Below, piece after piece: positions 45,501 through 57,511 of a stretch of 64,000 nt of DNA. The notes below the pieces were generated by a model. It had not been told where the DNA came from. It did no database searches and was given only the letters and a program-made list of their open reading frames with translations. Origin of the DNA: Gaeumannomyces sp. JS-464. Taxonomy: Eukaryota; Ascomycota; Sordariomycetes; Magnaporthales; Magnaporthaceae. The stretch is taken from the NCBI GenBank assembly GCA_002197995.1, contig NGZR01000002.1, positions 6,200,001 to 6,264,000 on the forward strand, written 5' to 3'. How positions within the stretch are numbered: the first letter of the stretch is position 1; every line of letters begins with the position of its first letter. Both the position numbers and the translations under genes were made by a program.

Positions 45501-45695
45501 GAAGGCAGAGACGAGGTCAGAGGCCTGACTGGTTGGATTAAGAATAAATACCGGGAGGCCAAGGAGAACCACGACCAACGCCGAAACAAGTCACCACCTG
45601 CCGATCAAACACCGACGTCGAGCCTGCCATCTACGCGTCAAAAGAGCATGGATCTTTCCAGATCGCCACCGGAAGACGAGAGGGCGAGGCCATAG
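42564..45695 (+). CDS. Rho GTPase-activating protein, Sac7/Bag7-type
   Basis: A RhoGAP that switches off Rho1-type GTPases, which in fungi control cell-wall synthesis and the actin cytoskeleton. The start at 42564 opens an extreme Gln/Pro/Ser-rich N-terminus with (QP)n and (SQ)n runs, ending DLRSWWKSFKLPSKHQDTH. Intron 43090-43406 (317 bp) leads to RPQGIFGVPLRQSITYANVA and YGYVPIVVAKCGVFLKEK. Intron 43569-43659 leads to the GAP core: VEGIFRLSGSEKRIKELK (arginine finger in GIFRLSG), NVLRRYLNDLPEPVVPLDLY, MNSQNLAAIFQPGMLS and NQCVIIFLIENQDHFLI. A long Ser/Pro-rich tail follows, ending with a conserved-looking GLTGWIKNKYREAKENHDQR. Lost bases are inferred at about 43667 (GGG run), 44600 and 45455; with them the protein is about 908 residues. 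Confidence 0.88.
42783..42818 (+). repeat. (CAGTCG)n microsatellite coding (Gln-Ser)n
   Basis: Six CAGTCG hexamers inside the RhoGAP coding region give alternating Gln and Ser. It directly follows a (CCG)n Pro run and, further up, CAGCCG/CAACCG runs coding (Gln-Pro)n. Confidence 0.8.
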
Positions 45696-46452
45696 CCTCC
45701 CGACTCTCGGCGAGGAGGCATCACGGTTTGGATTTAGAAGGGGGAAAAAAAAGTCGGGAGTAAGACACTCAAGGCAGACCAGAGGAGAGGGGATAAAAAT
45801 CTAGAAGGGAGACGGGGAGATTTTCTCGTCCGCCCTCATGTCTCACAGATAATTCCCACTCATTTGAGATCGCCTGTATGAAGCTTTGGCGGCTTGATCC
45901 CCTTTTATTCTCCCAAGCCTTATTTCATCTTCTCGTCCCGTCTCTCTTTGCGGATTTTTCCGAGATATCTTTTATCACTATTCTCGGCTTTTTTTTTTTT
46001 TCTTCATCATTTCTTTGTTTCCCTGTTTACGCCCTGTTCGTCTTGTCGCTATTTCGTTTATGAAGGATCCTCCGTATTGACGTCACGTTGTAAAGAGCTC
46101 TCCCGATCATTTCTCCCTGCCATCTTCGTTTTAAGCTCGTGGTAATATTGGCCTTCAATGCTTGGTTTTAATGTTACCGGGCACTTGGTTGGCCACATAC
46201 AAGCGTGTCCTATTAGTTAGACTTGCGCTAGGATTTGCGAGCCCAATTCGATCATGTAGAATGGTCACGGATTCGAGCTGTTCAGGTCCAGCTCAGAATT
46301 TCGTGCAGCTATCATAGGCCAATACCGTACATTACCAGCCGTCGTACATGATCGAGGGGAGCCCGGGATAGACGGCGGCACGTCCGGGATAGAAGTCAAC
46401 TACTTTCGTGGAGCACTTTCGGAGCAACCCAGTTCGTTTGCCCAATACAGGT
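45696..46452. other. Convergent 3' region between RhoGAP and GPI10
   Basis: 3' untranslated ends of two converging genes. A pyrimidine-rich part with a T-run lies at about 45989-46001. No gene supported. Confidence 0.45.
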
Positions 46453-48500
46453 TCACGATGACCCTGTCGATGGTGTTTTCACCGGCTTTTCCATCTTCCA
46501 TACAACAACCTGTCCTCTCCGCTGAGGGTCTTCGTTGAAAAAGCCATTCCAGCCTTCCCATACGCGTCGGGGCTTGATGGCTAGCCCGAAACCTGAACCC
46601 GCCGGGTTGTCAAAAAAGCGCAGCAGGTCGTCCTGGATGCCCTCGAAACCAACGATATAGCGCGGTATTTGGCTGGCATCCGACGACGAGATCCCAGGCC
46701 ACATTTCGCTGGCCAGGAATGAATCAGGGTCCGCGTAGAACCGGTCGGCCTCGGTCATGTACTTGTCCCGCTCCCTCGTGCCCGGCCGGGTATGTAGCGG
46801 AGGCTCGCACGTGAGCGCGCGGGCCCGAAGACCCGGGTAGACCAGATGGGACCGCCACGGGGTGGAGTGGCAAGGGGTGAGAAAGAGGACAAAGGGCTCG
46901 TTCGAGCCAGGGCCCGAGTTTCAACACCGGGAGCCGACGAGCCGTGGGATGGCAGGCGAAGGGCGGGGCCATCGGGATGCAGGCTCTCGTACTCTCCACG
47001 GAGGAAGTTCAAGACGGATAGGACGGCAGGTTGGTGAAGCAACGACAGAACGCCTGCGACTGTCGCGTTTGTCACCAGAAGGGCGCCCAGCAGAGTTTTA
47101 CGCCTGAGGATAGGGCGTGCTGCGGCTCTGGCCTGGGGAGGGGCAGGGCCAAGGGACCCGGGCTCTGAGAGAAAGTAGGAGCAGACGTGCGGCGCGGCTA
47201 TGACGTGGAGGATGGGAAGCAAGGGGTATATGAAGCGAACCTCCTTGTGTGTTATGGTAGACAGCGCCCCGATCGTTGCGAAGACGGCAAAAGATAGGGC
47301 CCTGACAGCGTTGGACGAGACGGCAAAGCCAGTGGACCTGTAGAGTCCGATTAGGGCAAAAGGGAGGAAGGTAGTGGTAAGGAGGGGCAAGCCCTGCGAT
47401 AGATAGTAGTGCCAATCGTTGCGCCCGTAGAAGACGGCCAGGGCCTGGTATATGTTGAAGTGGAGCCACTTGAAGGGTGGGAAGGTCCAGAAGCCAAAGT
47501 AAAAGCGATCCGAAAGCAAAGACACGACAAGCACCGAGGACCCGCACACAACAGCCTCGATGGCAAGGCTGAGGACAGTCTTCGGCGTGAGGGGCGACGC
47601 ACCATCGAGAGAGAACCGTGTCAGCATGAGCGTGACAATGGCCAGCCAGATGAGGATGTTGGTCGGCCTAAGCATGACAGCTACAGCTGCAAGCAGCAGC
47701 GACTTCCTCAAGCCACAAGTGGACGGAGGCGCCGAAGGGCGGGCCTGGTCGGCCGATTTGGCGCCGCGCACGGCGTCGGCGGCACCGAGGAGATCCCACG
47801 GCCAATAAGCGAGCGCCATGGCCGTCAAGGTGGTTTCGATCGAGTTGGAGAAGGTCCTTGTGGAGCAATACCACTGCCACGGGTTCAACACGGTCATCCA
47901 CAGCTGGAGGCGCGTAAGGAACAGCAACATGTCAGTCAGGAGGCTATGAATGAGGTCGGAAGAGGTGGCAGGTGGGAAGCGGCAGGACGTACGGCAGCAG
48001 CAGCGATGAGCCGAGAACGGCCGTGTACATTGTATGCCAGCTTCCAGGTATAGAAGTCGCCGAGGGCAGCAAACACGGCCTGGAGTGCCGTGGGGGGCCA
48101 CCAGGACATTGGCCCTAATATAGACAGGCAGGTTGAGGAGTTGCATCAGGCTATCTAGGCCAAGGTAGAGACCTGCAAAAAGCAAGGGGTGCAAAGACGA
48201 TCGCAGCTGATGTTGCCATTCCTATATGCCAGCAGCGTCTACGGTCAGGACGGAGCTCGGGCGATGACGGGTGGTTGCGTCTACATGGGCAGGTTGGTAG
48301 ATGGTGATAAGGGGGAAGCAAGGGGTAGACGGCACCCAAGTGAGCCAGGCGCCGCTGTCTGGGCCAAAGACTATGGACCAAGCTGGTTCGAGTGCCTGGA
48401 AGTATTCATCTGGCTGGAAAAAGGTCCGGACACAAAAGGCATTGGCAAGGCGCCAGGCCAGCAGCAGAGCGAAGGTGGCCGCACCTCCCGACGGCTCCAT
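46453..48500 (-). CDS. GPI10: GPI mannosyltransferase 3 (Gpi10/PIG-B)
   Basis: Adds the third mannose to the glycosylphosphatidylinositol anchor in the ER membrane, from dolichol-phosphate mannose. The start at 48500 gives MEPSGGAATFALLLAWRLAN, then RTFFQPDEYFQALEPAW, the family-22 lumenal motif with its acidic residue. Intron 48222-48335 leads to EWQHQLRSSLHPLLFAGLYL; intron 47904-47992 leads to LWMTVLNPWQWYCSTRTFSN. Many hydrophobic membrane segments follow, with MLRPTNILIWLAIVTLML, WTFPPFKWLHFNIYQALAVF and HKEVRFIYPLLPILHVIA. The C-terminal CHSTPWRSHLVYPGLRARAL and LTCEPPLH match PIG-B. Two frame corrections cancel: C6 at about 48100 (one extra or two lost) and a lost base at about 46900. 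Corrected length is about 614 residues. The last few residues are uncertain. Confidence 0.9.
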
Positions 48501-49566
48501 CGCGGGCGCCCGGGATGCTGGGTCAGAGAGGAGCTAGGCTGTGGGAAGGCCAAGTGATCGAATGGCCAAAATATGGAGGCGTGCAGAGACGGGTATAATC
48601 CCGTTGTCATCGGTGTTGCGGTGTTGAGGTTCCATTGAGAGAGGCAGCGTGGGCCGTGTCGACCTCGTAAAGTGGTACGTTGGTTGATCTGATTGGCCAG
48701 CGGGAATCCAGTGTGGCAGACGCGCAGTGCTCCGCTCCCGCCTGAGACACCTACCTACCTACCTGGTGGGGATGCAATCGCGCAGTGCGCGCCTCTTCAA
48801 ACTGACAAGCTGACGGACCAGCTGCCGTGGGCAAACCTCACCATTACGTAGCAGGAACCGCGTGCTGACTGGGAGCTTCCTGCCTGGGGGGGCGAGCTCC
48901 GTCGTCGAGCGGCTTGCTTCGGCAATGCCCAGCAAGCACCATGCTACAAAAACGGCGCACGTGGACACAACAGACGTCAAATCCCGTCAAATACTGTGCC
49001 GCACAACCACCAGCATGACTCCGAAGCCGCTTGCACCTGCACTTAGGAGCTTAGTGTGGCAGATCAACAGGCGCCGCTTCATGCATGCTCCAGAGCCCCC
49101 GGCTTCTGGGCGCCCCTGGCGAGTCGAGCGCCACGGCCGGGCCGGCTTGGCCCACGCGAAGATGGCCATCGCCGGCCAGGGCGGGCCTTGGAGGGGCTGA
49201 CAGCCTGGCTGACTATATCAAGCAGCCGTAGCCCCGCATGGCGTCTCCCTTGCGTTGGGCAGTCGAGCATGGTGCGTTCCTAGTGTGATGAAAAGCCAAC
49301 ATTGGAAGGCAAAGACCGGATAAAAACAAAAGCAAACTCCCGTCCAGCACCACATCGAAACAAGCAAACCACGCAGACTCTGCCTTTTCCCCTCCCTCCC
49401 CCCAACCCACCCCTTACCGAGTCCAAACTTGCATGTGCCTCTGTGCCCGGATACCCCAGACCCAGCTAGGTACCTAGCCGCCAGGCAAAACACAGGAAGC
49501 TCGCGCCATCTTCCCTTTCTTGCTCATCTCCGTATCACCACTGTCCTCGTCGCCATCCGCGCCGCC
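48501..49566. other. Divergent intergenic region between GPI10 and ornithine aminotransferase
   Basis: Shared upstream region. ACCTACCTACCTACCT lies at 48749-48764 and CTAGGTACCTAG at 49466-49477. No gene supported. Confidence 0.4.
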
Positions 49567-51044
49567 ATGGCTCCAGCTGCTGCTTCCACCAACGGCGACT
49601 CGCCGCCATCGTCGTCGTCGCGGTTCCACTCGTCATCGACAAAGTCGGCCATTGACGCCGAGAACGAGTATGCAGCCCACAACTACCATCCTATGCCTGT
49701 TGTCTTTGCCCGCGCCCAAGGGGTCAACGTGTGGGATCCGGAGGGCAAGCACTATCTCGACCTGCTGTCTGCATACAGCGCCGTCAACCAAGGCCACTGT
49801 CACCCGGAGCTGATCAAGGCCCTGACTGAGCAGGCCGGCCGCCTGACGCTGAGCTCGAGAGCGTTCCACAACGATGTCTTCCCTGTCTGGGCCGCCAAGA
49901 TGCGCTCGACCTTTGGCTACGACATGGTGTTGCCCATGAACACGGGCGCTGAGGCTGTCGAGACGGCCATTAAGATTGCCCGCAAGTGGGCTTACAAGGT
50001 CAAGAAGGTGCCCCAGGGTGCCGCCTTGATCTTCTCGGCCGCCGACAACTTCCACGGCCGCACGGTGCGTTGTCCCGAGCCCTTCTTGTAACTTTCTAAC
50101 CCCGCCACAGATGACTGCCATATCCCTGTCCACCGACCCGGAGTCGCGCGACAACTACGGCCCTTACGTCCCGAATATCGGAGCCATCAACCCCTCGACC
50201 GGACAGCCGATTCGGTACAACAACCTGGCGGACCTCGAGGCCGTTCTCGAGGCCCACGGCCGTGAAACAGCCGCATTCATCGTCGAGCCCATCCAGGGCG
50301 AGGCTGGCGTCGTGGTTCCGGATGATGACTACCTGGCCCGCGCCCACGAACTCTGCAAGAAGCACAACGTGCTTTTTATCTGTGACGAGATCCAGACGGG
50401 CATCGCACGCACCGGCAAGATGCTCTGCTGCGACTGGGCTGGCATCAAGCCCGACATTGTGACGCTGGGCAAGGCCATCTCGGGCGGCATGTACCCCGTG
50501 AGCTGCGTCCTTGCAAACAAGGATGTCATGCTCGTTGTCGAGCCTGGAACCCACGGCTCGACCTACGGCGGCAACCCGCTCGGCTGCGCCGTATCCATCC
50601 GAGCTCTCGAGCTTGTCGAGGAGGGCGGGCTCGCCGAGAAGGCCGATCACCTGGGTAGGCTGTTTCGTAATGGTCTGGCCGCCTTCAAGTCGCCTATCAT
50701 CAAGACGATCAGGGGCAAGGGTCTTCTGAATGCCGTTGTCATTGACGAGTCGGCTGCCGCGGGCCGGTCTGCGTGGGATCTGTGCATCCTCTTGAAGTCA
50801 AAGGGATTACTGGTATGTGGCACAAATATTTCTTTCCTGACATTTTACCCCTCCCCAGTCTGCGCCGCAGTGACTATGACGATGGGACTGACATGGGGTG
50901 GCGTAGGCCAAACCCACCCACGGGACCATCATTAGGTTCGCCCCGCCATTGGTGATCACGGAGGAGGAGCTTCGCAAGGCGCTCCGGATTATTGGGCAAG
51001 CGTTGCAGGAGCTGCTAACGGCAGAAAAGTCGGGTGGTCACTAG
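49567..51044 (+). CDS. CAR2: Ornithine aminotransferase
   Basis: A PLP-dependent class III aminotransferase that turns L-ornithine and 2-oxoglutarate into glutamate semialdehyde and glutamate, in arginine breakdown. The start at 49567 (GCCGCCATGG context) is followed by a Ser-rich N-terminus and [20 protein letters not shown]. Intron 50065-50110 is only 46 bp. Motifs are [73 protein letters not shown], and [20 protein letters not shown], whose Lys should bind PLP. Intron 50813-50906 joins KSKGLL to [20 protein letters not shown]; stop at 51042-51044. Coding length is 1338 bases (445 residues) and reads without a frameshift. No mitochondrial presequence is evident, which agrees with the cytosolic fungal enzyme. 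Confidence 0.95.
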
Positions 51045-52830
51045 GGGGCTGTGCACGGCCAATTAAGGAGGTCTAAAAGCAAAAGAAGACGGGAGAAAAC
51101 ACATCGAAGCAAATGAGGGGGACGGGGAGAGCGGGATTGCCACTAAATGTACTAGAAGGTGCTGTCAAGATAGACAGCCCGCGCAGAATTCATCGCTTAC
51201 GAGAGTTTGTCATCAAGGTCTTACCGCTGGGCTTCTTTGCGAATTCCTATCCCCTTTTGCCTTTGAATCTTGCCCTTTCCTTTCCCAGTGCTCCAGCCAT
51301 CGAGTTCGAAGTCCTAGTCACTCAATTATGTAAGTTCTGAACCGATCAACTCAGGGGTGAGTGATACAGTATGTACTACTGGGATTGCGCTTATCTTGTT
51401 GTTGTCGTGGTGATGTGAATGCGGACTAGGCAAGTCAAAGACTGGCGTGACCGCCCCGTCAATCGAGACCACATGGGCTGTGGCCGCGTGACGTTGTGTT
51501 GTGGGGAATGACGAAGGTTGGAGCTGGGGGCAATGAACATGACACCTGCAATAAAGACGGCGAAGAGAGGAGTAAAGACGCCTGTGCTATCAGGGAGCCT
51601 AGCTCACCTAAAATCCGAGCGACGAGGTTTCTGACAGACCAAATGACAAGGACGAGTCTTGAAGGGAACGGCAGGCATACAAGAAGGATAGAGGAGCCTC
51701 ATTTAGCAGCATGAGAGACACAAGATTCGGACCGGCTCTCTATGTGCCACGTCGCGGCGGCCGCCCTGCAGCACGAGCCCACACAACCACAAGAACTAAC
51801 CGATCTCGGCACCCTGTAATCGACGCTGCCCTGCATGGATGGTGCGTGCGTGGTCCCTTGATGGCCGAGGCCCGTTCCCAGCAGGTCCTGGCCCGCCAAC
51901 AGTTTGTGTTGAGCGTGCAGCAGGACTTTTGGCGAGAAGGTAGCTGGAAGATATGCGTAACAATCACTGGAAAAGATGCCCCAAAAAACAAACATGAACA
52001 AACACATGGGGGGCGGGATTCTTGGGTCATTGCTACCGAAGCACCCTGAGGATAATGCCCATGACAGTGGGTCCAGGCTCCAGGGTTGCTCGGGTGGGCT
52101 CTGGAGCCTGCCGCAAAGATAAAAGCGTGCCGACGCAGTGCGACGTCGGTGCCTACGTAAACACGGGCTGGGTGGAAGCACCGCGTCTGCGATGCATCGA
52201 CCCATTGTGTCCAAGCCCAGGTCTCCACCACACCCGCCCTCCAGTCCCCGCCACGAAGGCCGTCCATGCGGGCGGGCGGCCATCGATTCTCAAGCACTGA
52301 ACGATTGGGGACTTGCAGCCCGGCTCCATCCTCCACACGCATCTGCGCTGTGTGCCTTTATCGCAGTCAGTGCACCTTCCTCCTGGCCCGTCTCAGCTGC
52401 CTCGACCTATCGGGGCGGTGCCGGACCGAGTCCGTTGTCACTCGCCAGTCGGCGGTTGTCAGTCAGTCGTCTCGCCTTGCCAACCAACCTGAGGCATCGA
52501 CCTCTCCGACCTTACCCTGCCTTCTCCCTCCTCGCACCTAATCCTCCAGCCACACGCTGACTGACGGATGCAACTCGGGCCTCTGTTGAGCTCCTGCTTT
52601 CCCGTCCCTCCCTGCGGCTCACCGGCTCAACCCACCCTCGCCGCTCCGTCCCTGTCCTCGTCCCCATCGGCTCAAAGCCGCGAACCAGTCAGCCTGCTTG
52701 CCTGCCTGCCTACACCTACCTGCCTGTCTACACCACCGACTCTGTTCCATGACGGGCCCGACCGCCTCCTCCCTCGGCCGACGCCCCCGATCTCGCCTCC
52801 TGTAGCCCGCGGGCACATCACCCATTCACC
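51045..52830. other. Intergenic region and long leader upstream of ATG1
   Basis: 3' end of the aminotransferase gene, then the probable promoter and leader of ATG1. The last 450 bp (about 52380-52830) are strongly pyrimidine-rich on +, as long fungal 5' leaders often are. Several short open frames exist but none is supported. Confidence 0.4.
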
Positions 52831-55800
52831 ATGGCAGATCGGACCTCCTCCGGCTCGTCCAGGCGGGCACGGCCTGGCGATGACTCGGTCGGCCAGTTTA
52901 CTATCGGAGCCGAGATCGGCAAGGGCAGCTTTGCCCAGGTCTACATGGGCAGGCACAAGGTCTCAGGCGCCGCTGTCGCCATCAAATCTGTCGAGCTGGC
53001 CCGTCTCAATAAGAAGCTCAAAGAGAATCTGTACGGCGAGATAAAGATACTCAAGACCCTCCGTCACCCTCACATCGTCGCGCTCCACGACTGCGTCGAG
53101 TCGGCTACGCACATCAACCTTATGATGGAGTACTGCGAGCTGGGCGACCTTTCGCTCTTTATTCGCAAGCGCGAAAAGCTGCTGACCCATCCGGCCACCC
53201 ACGACATGGCCCGCAAGTACCCGAGCGCCCTCAACTCGGGTCTGAACGAGGTTGTCATCCGTCACTTCCTCAAGCAGCTTGCCAGTGCCCTAAAGTTCCT
53301 CCGCGAGGGCAACTTTGTTCACCGCGACGTAAAACCGCAGAATCTACTGCTGCTGCCGTCGCCCGAATACCGCGACGCCAACAAAACTGCCAGGCCCATC
53401 CTGACGGCGAGTCAGGACTCGCTCATCCCAGTCGCCGGCCTGTCATCGCTGCCCATGCTCAAGCTGGCTGACTTCGGCTTCGCCAGGGTGCTGCCCTCCA
53501 CCTCGCTGGCCGAAACCTTGTGCGGCTCCCCGCTGTATATGGCTCCGGAAATCCTTCGCTATGAGAGGTATGACGCAAAGGCGGACCTCTGGTCCGTCGG
53601 TACCGTTCTGTACGAGATGGTCACGGGTAGGCCCCCATTTCGCGCTAGCAATCACGTAGAGCTGCTGCGCAAGATCGAGGCCGCCGAGGACGTCATCAAA
53701 TTCCCCGTGAGACTGTTGTTAGCCCCGAGATGAAGTCTCTCGTGCGGGCCTTGCTTAAGCGGAATCCTGTCGAGCGGTTGAGCTTCGAGAACTTTTTCAA
53801 TCATGCCATCGTAATCAATCCCATCCCCGGCCTTGTCGAGGATGACGTGCCGAAGCCGGACCAGAGGACGGCCAAGGAGGCGAGGGCGGCGTCGAGGACG
53901 GACGACCCCGTTGCATCGCCCCGCAGACACTCATTTCGCCGCTACCCAACAGATCAGGACGCGGCAAGAGGCGACGAGGCCCCGGTCTCGCCGCAAGAGA
54001 GGCCTGCGCCCCGCCAGTCGACCGAGGGCAGGCGGCAGCACCCAGGCCCCGAGTCGACGGCGCGGGTGGGCCATTCGCCAAAGGCTGAGCCAGTATCGGA
54101 GAATTTGCCCGTCCGGAGGCCGCCCGCCCAGCCGTCGGCGTCTGCCCCAAACAGGACGGTGTTGCACGGGGAGCGCCGCCGGGGTGCGTCCAACGCCTCA
54201 GTGAGCCGGCCAGCCGATCGCGACTCGCCCTCACCGAGCTCTTCCCTGGTGGCCAACTACGAGCCTTCCAGGGGCAGCGACGCACGGCGTGGGCAAAGCG
54301 AGGAGCAAGAGCTGGCGGCTCAAGATGTGGCTTTTGAGCGAGACTACGTTGTGGTCGAGAAGAAGCACGTCGAGGTCAACGCATTCGCGGATGAGATGGC
54401 GGCCAACCCGCGGCTGGGTGGGATGCACGGCGCGTCGGTGTCGCCAAAGTCGGGCCAGATGGTGCGAAGGCAGACCCAGCAGGGCAACCCCACCTCGACG
54501 ACGGGCGCGGTGCCGCCAGCGCCGTCGCGGGCTATGCAGGTGGCACAGGGGACGCAGAGGCACCACGGGCACGAACGCCAGGGCTCGCTTTCGGGGAGCC
54601 CCGGGTCGACGGCTTCCTTCATCACAAAGGCTATTCAAGACGCGAGCCTGAGGCTACTGGGCATCAAGTACCCGGCCGGCCTGGGCAAGGGTGCGTCAGC
54701 CTCGCCGCCCGAGCTGTATGCCCCGTTCCCCAGCTACCCCACCCCGACGCCGCCTATCGGGCTGATCGGCGACGGCAGGCAGGGGACTCCGGTCGACGAG
54801 GACGCGCGTGTGGTGCAGCTGATCGAGGAGCATGCGACACGGAGTGACGTTGTCTACGGGTTCGCCGAGGTCAAGTACAAGCAGCTGGTGCCGCTTGCGC
54901 CCTCGGTCGAGCATGGTCTCGGGGGCGCGCTAGTGGCCGACAGGCTCGCGGCGGGCAGCGAAGAAGACGTGCTCACCGTCGAGGCCATTGTGGCGCTGTC
55001 GGAGGAGGCACTGGTGCTCTATGTCAAGGCGCTGACGCTCCTGGCAAAGTCGATGGACATTGCCGGCCTTTGGTGGGCCAGGCGGAGCCGGGGCGAACAG
55101 ACCATCGGCGGTACCAGCAGCAGCGCGCCGTCCTCGGCCAGCGCGCAGACCATGTCGCTGCGGATAAATTCGGCTGTCCAATGGGTGCGATCCCGGTTCA
55201 ACGAGGTTCTGGAGAAGGCCGAGGTGGTCAGGCTGAGGCTGCTCGAGGCGCAGGGGCGCCTACCCGTCGACCACCCAAGCCACCCGGGCAACCACCCCGA
55301 GAGGCCGAGGCTGCTAACAGTGCCAGCACCGAAGGCGTCTTTCTTACGGCGGGCGTGACGGCCGAGAGGCTCATGTACGACCGCGCCGTGGAGATGAGCC
55401 GGACGGCTGCCATCAACGAGATCACTAACGAGGATCTAGCCGGGTGCGAGATCTCGTACGTGACAGCCATACGCATGCTCGAGGCTGTTCTCGACAACGA
55501 GGGGAGCGTGCCTAAGCGGCGCACCTCAGGAGTCGTAGACGATGGTGGCAGCGGTGCTCACGAAGACGGCCAAGTCGAGATCAACGTTGATGATCAGCAG
55601 TCAGTCCAGAAGTGTAGGTTTTATTCCCATCTCGGACGACTTTCTCCCTCCATACCCATCTGCCAACTTTGCTAACACTCCTGTCAAATAGTGATCCAGA
55701 TGATTAAATCACGGCTCTCATCTGTCCGCAACAAAGCCCGCATGATCTCAAATGCCTCCAAGGCTCAGCAGCAGCAGAGCCTTGCACGGCGACGGAGTGG

Positions 55801-55831
55801 AGACGTTACGCCCCGAAGCGTCCCCTCTTGA
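52831..55831 (+). CDS. ATG1: Serine/threonine-protein kinase ATG1 (two frameshifts)
   Basis: The kinase that starts autophagosome formation with ATG13/ATG17. The start at 52831 precedes [20 protein letters not shown] (Gly-rich loop), [20 protein letters not shown] (catalytic Lys), [35 protein letters not shown] (HRD) and [20 protein letters not shown] with [11 protein letters not shown] (DFG to APE). The frame breaks at about 53704 (CCCC run), inside the C-lobe, and continues [21 protein letters not shown] long disordered part contains [20 protein letters not shown]. The C-terminal MIT-like region follows, with a second lost base at about 55290 before [20 protein letters not shown]. Intron 55614-55691 joins SVQK to [20 protein letters not shown]; stop at 55829-55831. 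With the two bases restored the length is 974 residues, near that of other Sordariomycete ATG1 proteins. Confidence 0.94.
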
Positions 55832-57511
55832 CAGATATACAATAACCTGTTGCGGCTCGTCTCCCTTCTTTTCGCCCTATTTCCGTCTTTTTTGTTATGA
55901 TTCATGATCAAAATACTAGTACACAGCCCATGCCAATCACCCTTATATTGTTATTGTGGTTAAAGGGGAACCCCACGGCCTCTCCCTTTGACTGTCTGCG
56001 AGACACAGACAAGTGTAAACACTGTGAAACCCACTGGCATATGCTGACGACACACTCTCCCTCTCCCGCCCTCTCTCTTTATCTCTCTTTTTCTGGCTCA
56101 GGGGTATTGGATTTGTTCTTTTGCCTCATTCCTCCATTCCTTTCCTTTACTCGTCTTCTCTTGATGTTTTTTCTCGCCCTTTCCGATATGCCCCTCTATT
56201 CTGCTCATATTTTACTCCTTTTCTCCAGCCATTGTTCTTTCCTCCATCGGCGTTATTATTCCAACGGTTTTTAGTGACGCGAGATGTGAGCTCCCCTTTT
56301 CTTAATCATCGTTATCGGACTGTTAGTGTGCCGAATCTCTGATGATGCTCATACTCGGGTATGTCCCATGATATGGGGTTTGCGGTCCGTTTTGGAGAAA
56401 CCAAATGAAGAGAATCGTTGGCTGGTCGTGATCGGAACTCAGCCGGGCAAACATGTTCTTGGCCGTGGGCAGGGCTGGCTGGCTTTTGGCGTTTGGGTTC
56501 TTTTCTTCACTTTTTTTGTTTTCCTTTTCGTTTTATCTCAAGCCTTGTCGAGCACAGCCAAATTAGTCTCTGGAACGTTTGGTCAGTCGCGATCCATTGC
56601 GTGGCGTGTGGCGACCACTTTGTCACTGTACGAAGATGGCGTGCCAGTGCCGAGTCCATCACTCTCAAGGGGCCCCGGTATTGGCGAGTGGGCGCCTAGG
56701 AAATTCTTGATGGCTCGTGGGAGGGAGTGACGGCAGCACGTGTAGCTAGCGATGCCGTCCCGGCCCCTCGACGGGCATCTGACAGACCGCGGTTCTCTCG
56801 TGGCACGGGGCCAGTGCCGGCTCTGCGAGCTGGGCTTGAGCCTGTGTGTCAATATATAAACTACGCCCCTGTGCGGGTCCTACTCGGCAGCTAATATGAT
56901 ACTATTCGACCAACCTATCCCTGACTCTGTGGACTGTTGTCCGGTGCTGGCCTGCCCTTGAGATCTGTCCATGTGTTGCGTCAATGTCCCGATATCCATC
57001 CTTACTGCTGTGTGCCACCCGAGCCGTGTTGGTTGTTGGCTGTCCTTTAGCTACCAGTCATTTTATATTTTATATTTTATTTTATGTTTTATGTTTTTCA
57101 TTTTTATTTTATTTTTTTATCTTCTACCTTCATCCTGCCATATTTCCTAACCGAGAAAGGGCCGTCGTACATCAATGAATGCCGTCATAATGGAACACAA
57201 TATACATGTTTTATCCAGGCTCCTAGCTTCCAATTGCCGGATTTATACGAGGCAAAACTGAAGTTGAAGAAGCCGTCCCCTTTTTTCATGGCTGACCAAA
57301 CTAGCGGCTGGATATCGGCACATGTGCCGAGACAGAAGGCAGTTGACGACCCCCACAATCCTAATACGTCGCCTATTCCAGTCCTAGAATAATGGATGCA
57401 TAGGGGTGCCGAGCCGCCGCAGCAAGGAGCACTCCGCATCCCCTGGCCCTTGACTTAGGTGCACACACAAACGCAAACACGCTGTCTGCCCCAGTCGCCG
57501 ATTCAGGCTCG
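55832..57511. other. Intergenic region between ATG1 and the zeta-family gene
   Basis: T- and C-rich, clearly AT-richer than the coding parts, with a TTTTAT-type low-complexity run at 57061-57120. Open frames of up to 134 codons (for example 56326-56730 on +) have no recognisable content. Confidence 0.45.
57061..57120 (+). repeat. TTTTAT-type low-complexity tract
   Basis: Sixty bases of almost only T and A, built from TTTTAT, TTTTATG and ATTTT words, about 390 bp upstream of the zeta-family gene. Confidence 0.6.
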
